Virus record (IMG/VR): IMGVR_UViG_3300006921_000144
Coordinates: 1-24,712 of that record
Length of the DNA stretch: 24,712 bases
Strand: one strand, 5' to 3'
From: a virus
In this document: piece after piece, positions 24,349 to 24,712 of the stretch
How the letters are laid out: each line of letters opens with the position of its first letter
Numbering within the stretch: position 1 is the first letter of the stretch
Program-made: the position numbers and the translations under genes
Notes under the pieces: generated by a model
Told to the model about the DNA's origin: nothing
Seen by the model: the letters and a program-made list of their open reading frames with translations, nothing else
The model's database searches: none

Positions 24349-24712
24349 ATGGCGACTAAAAAATTAAATTATACAGAAAGAGATTTTATAGGGTTAAAAA
24401 ACGAATTAATTCGTCTAACTAAAACCTATTATCCAGACCTAATCCAAGATACAAGTGATGCATCCATATATTCTTTATTTTTGGATTTAAATGCTGCGAT
24501 AGCGGATAACCTACACTATAATATTGATAGAACACTACAAGAAACTGTTTTACAATATGCACAACAAAGAAGTTCACTTTATAATATAGCAAGGACATAT
24601 GGTTTAAAAATACCAGGTAATAGACCATCACTAGCTCTATGTGATTTAAGTATAATAGTACCAGTTAATGGTGACAAAGAAGATTTTAGATATTTAGGAT
24701 TTTTAAGAAAAG
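24349..24712 (+). CDS. 6: Baseplate wedge protein (T4 gp6-like), 5' part only
   Basis: The frame starts with ATG at 24349, one base after the gp25-like stop, and is open to the window end (121 complete codons). The N-terminus has the gp6 pattern: LNYTERDFIGLKNELIRLTK, YPDLIQDTSDASIYSLFLDL, a long helix NAAIADNLHYNIDRTLQETV, then QRSSLYNIARTYGLKIPGNR. In T4, gp6 forms the dimeric ring that holds the baseplate wedges together, and it pairs with gp25 and gp53. Only the first part is present, so total length and C-terminal domains cannot be judged. Confidence 0.9.
   Translation, partial: MATKKLNYTERDFIGLKNELIRLTKTYYPDLIQDTSDASIYSLFLDLNAAIADNLHYNIDRTLQETVLQYAQQRSSLYNIARTYGLKIPGNRPSLALCDLSIIVPVNGDKEDFRYLGFLRK

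Noticed and set aside
1-24712. tRNA genes, CRISPR arrays, insertion sequences, integrase or attachment sites
   Set aside because: No cloverleaf-like segment, regularly spaced repeat, transposase or integrase pattern was visible on either strand. The window looks like continuous phage coding sequence.

Overview
The window reads as part of a T4-like contractile-tailed (myovirus) phage genome. All recognisable genes lie on the + strand and are tightly packed, many overlapping or separated by 1-3 bases. It is AT-rich (about one third GC by eye). Starts have almost no Shine-Dalgarno sequence but A-rich leaders, which is the habit of Bacteroidota. A small DUF5522-like cysteine protein, a family I associate with Bacteroidota, points the same way. 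The host assignment is an inference, not a demonstrated fact.

Layout. (1) 3-539: 3' end of an unrecognised gene cut by the window start. (2) 645-8856: tail and baseplate genes. These are the gp19-like tail tube followed by a terminator, a gp26-like/tail-assembly-chaperone gene with an apparent frameshift extension, the tape measure, a 1063-aa structural protein, a 372-aa unknown, and a gp53-like wedge protein. (3) 8843-14962: a 2039-aa baseplate hub protein ending in an M23 endopeptidase domain, which would be the cell-puncturing or wall-degrading unit. (4) 15014-15983: two small unknown genes, the second very acidic, closed by a strong terminator. (5) 16128-21310: a replication and recombination block with gp32-like ssDNA-binding protein, UvsX/RecA recombinase, a SlyD-like FKBP prolyl isomerase, a 5'-3' exonuclease (T4 RNase H type), an unknown, and a gp41/DnaB-like helicase. 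(6) 21335-23628: an adenosylcobalamin-dependent (class II) ribonucleotide reductase with two overlapping small cysteine proteins. (7) 23656-24712: a 66-aa unknown, then gp25-like and gp6-like baseplate wedge genes, the last cut by the window end.

How they work together. The tail genes build the tube, measure its length, and assemble the hub, spike and wedges. The replication block coats single strands (gp32), exchanges strands (UvsX), removes primers (exonuclease) and unwinds the fork (gp41). The reductase supplies deoxynucleotides. Structural and replication modules are interleaved rather than separated.

Most notable points: a probable programmed frameshift (+1 or -2) in the gene between tail tube and tape measure; a recurring TATTTATT motif, in four cases 22-23 bases before the start codon, likely this phage's late promoter; a gp32-like protein without the T4 zinc cysteines but with a bacterial-SSB-like DEDLPF tip; a prolyl isomerase embedded in the recombination operon; an M23 domain that appears to lack one conserved histidine; and a cobalamin-dependent reductase whose catalytic residues are intact.
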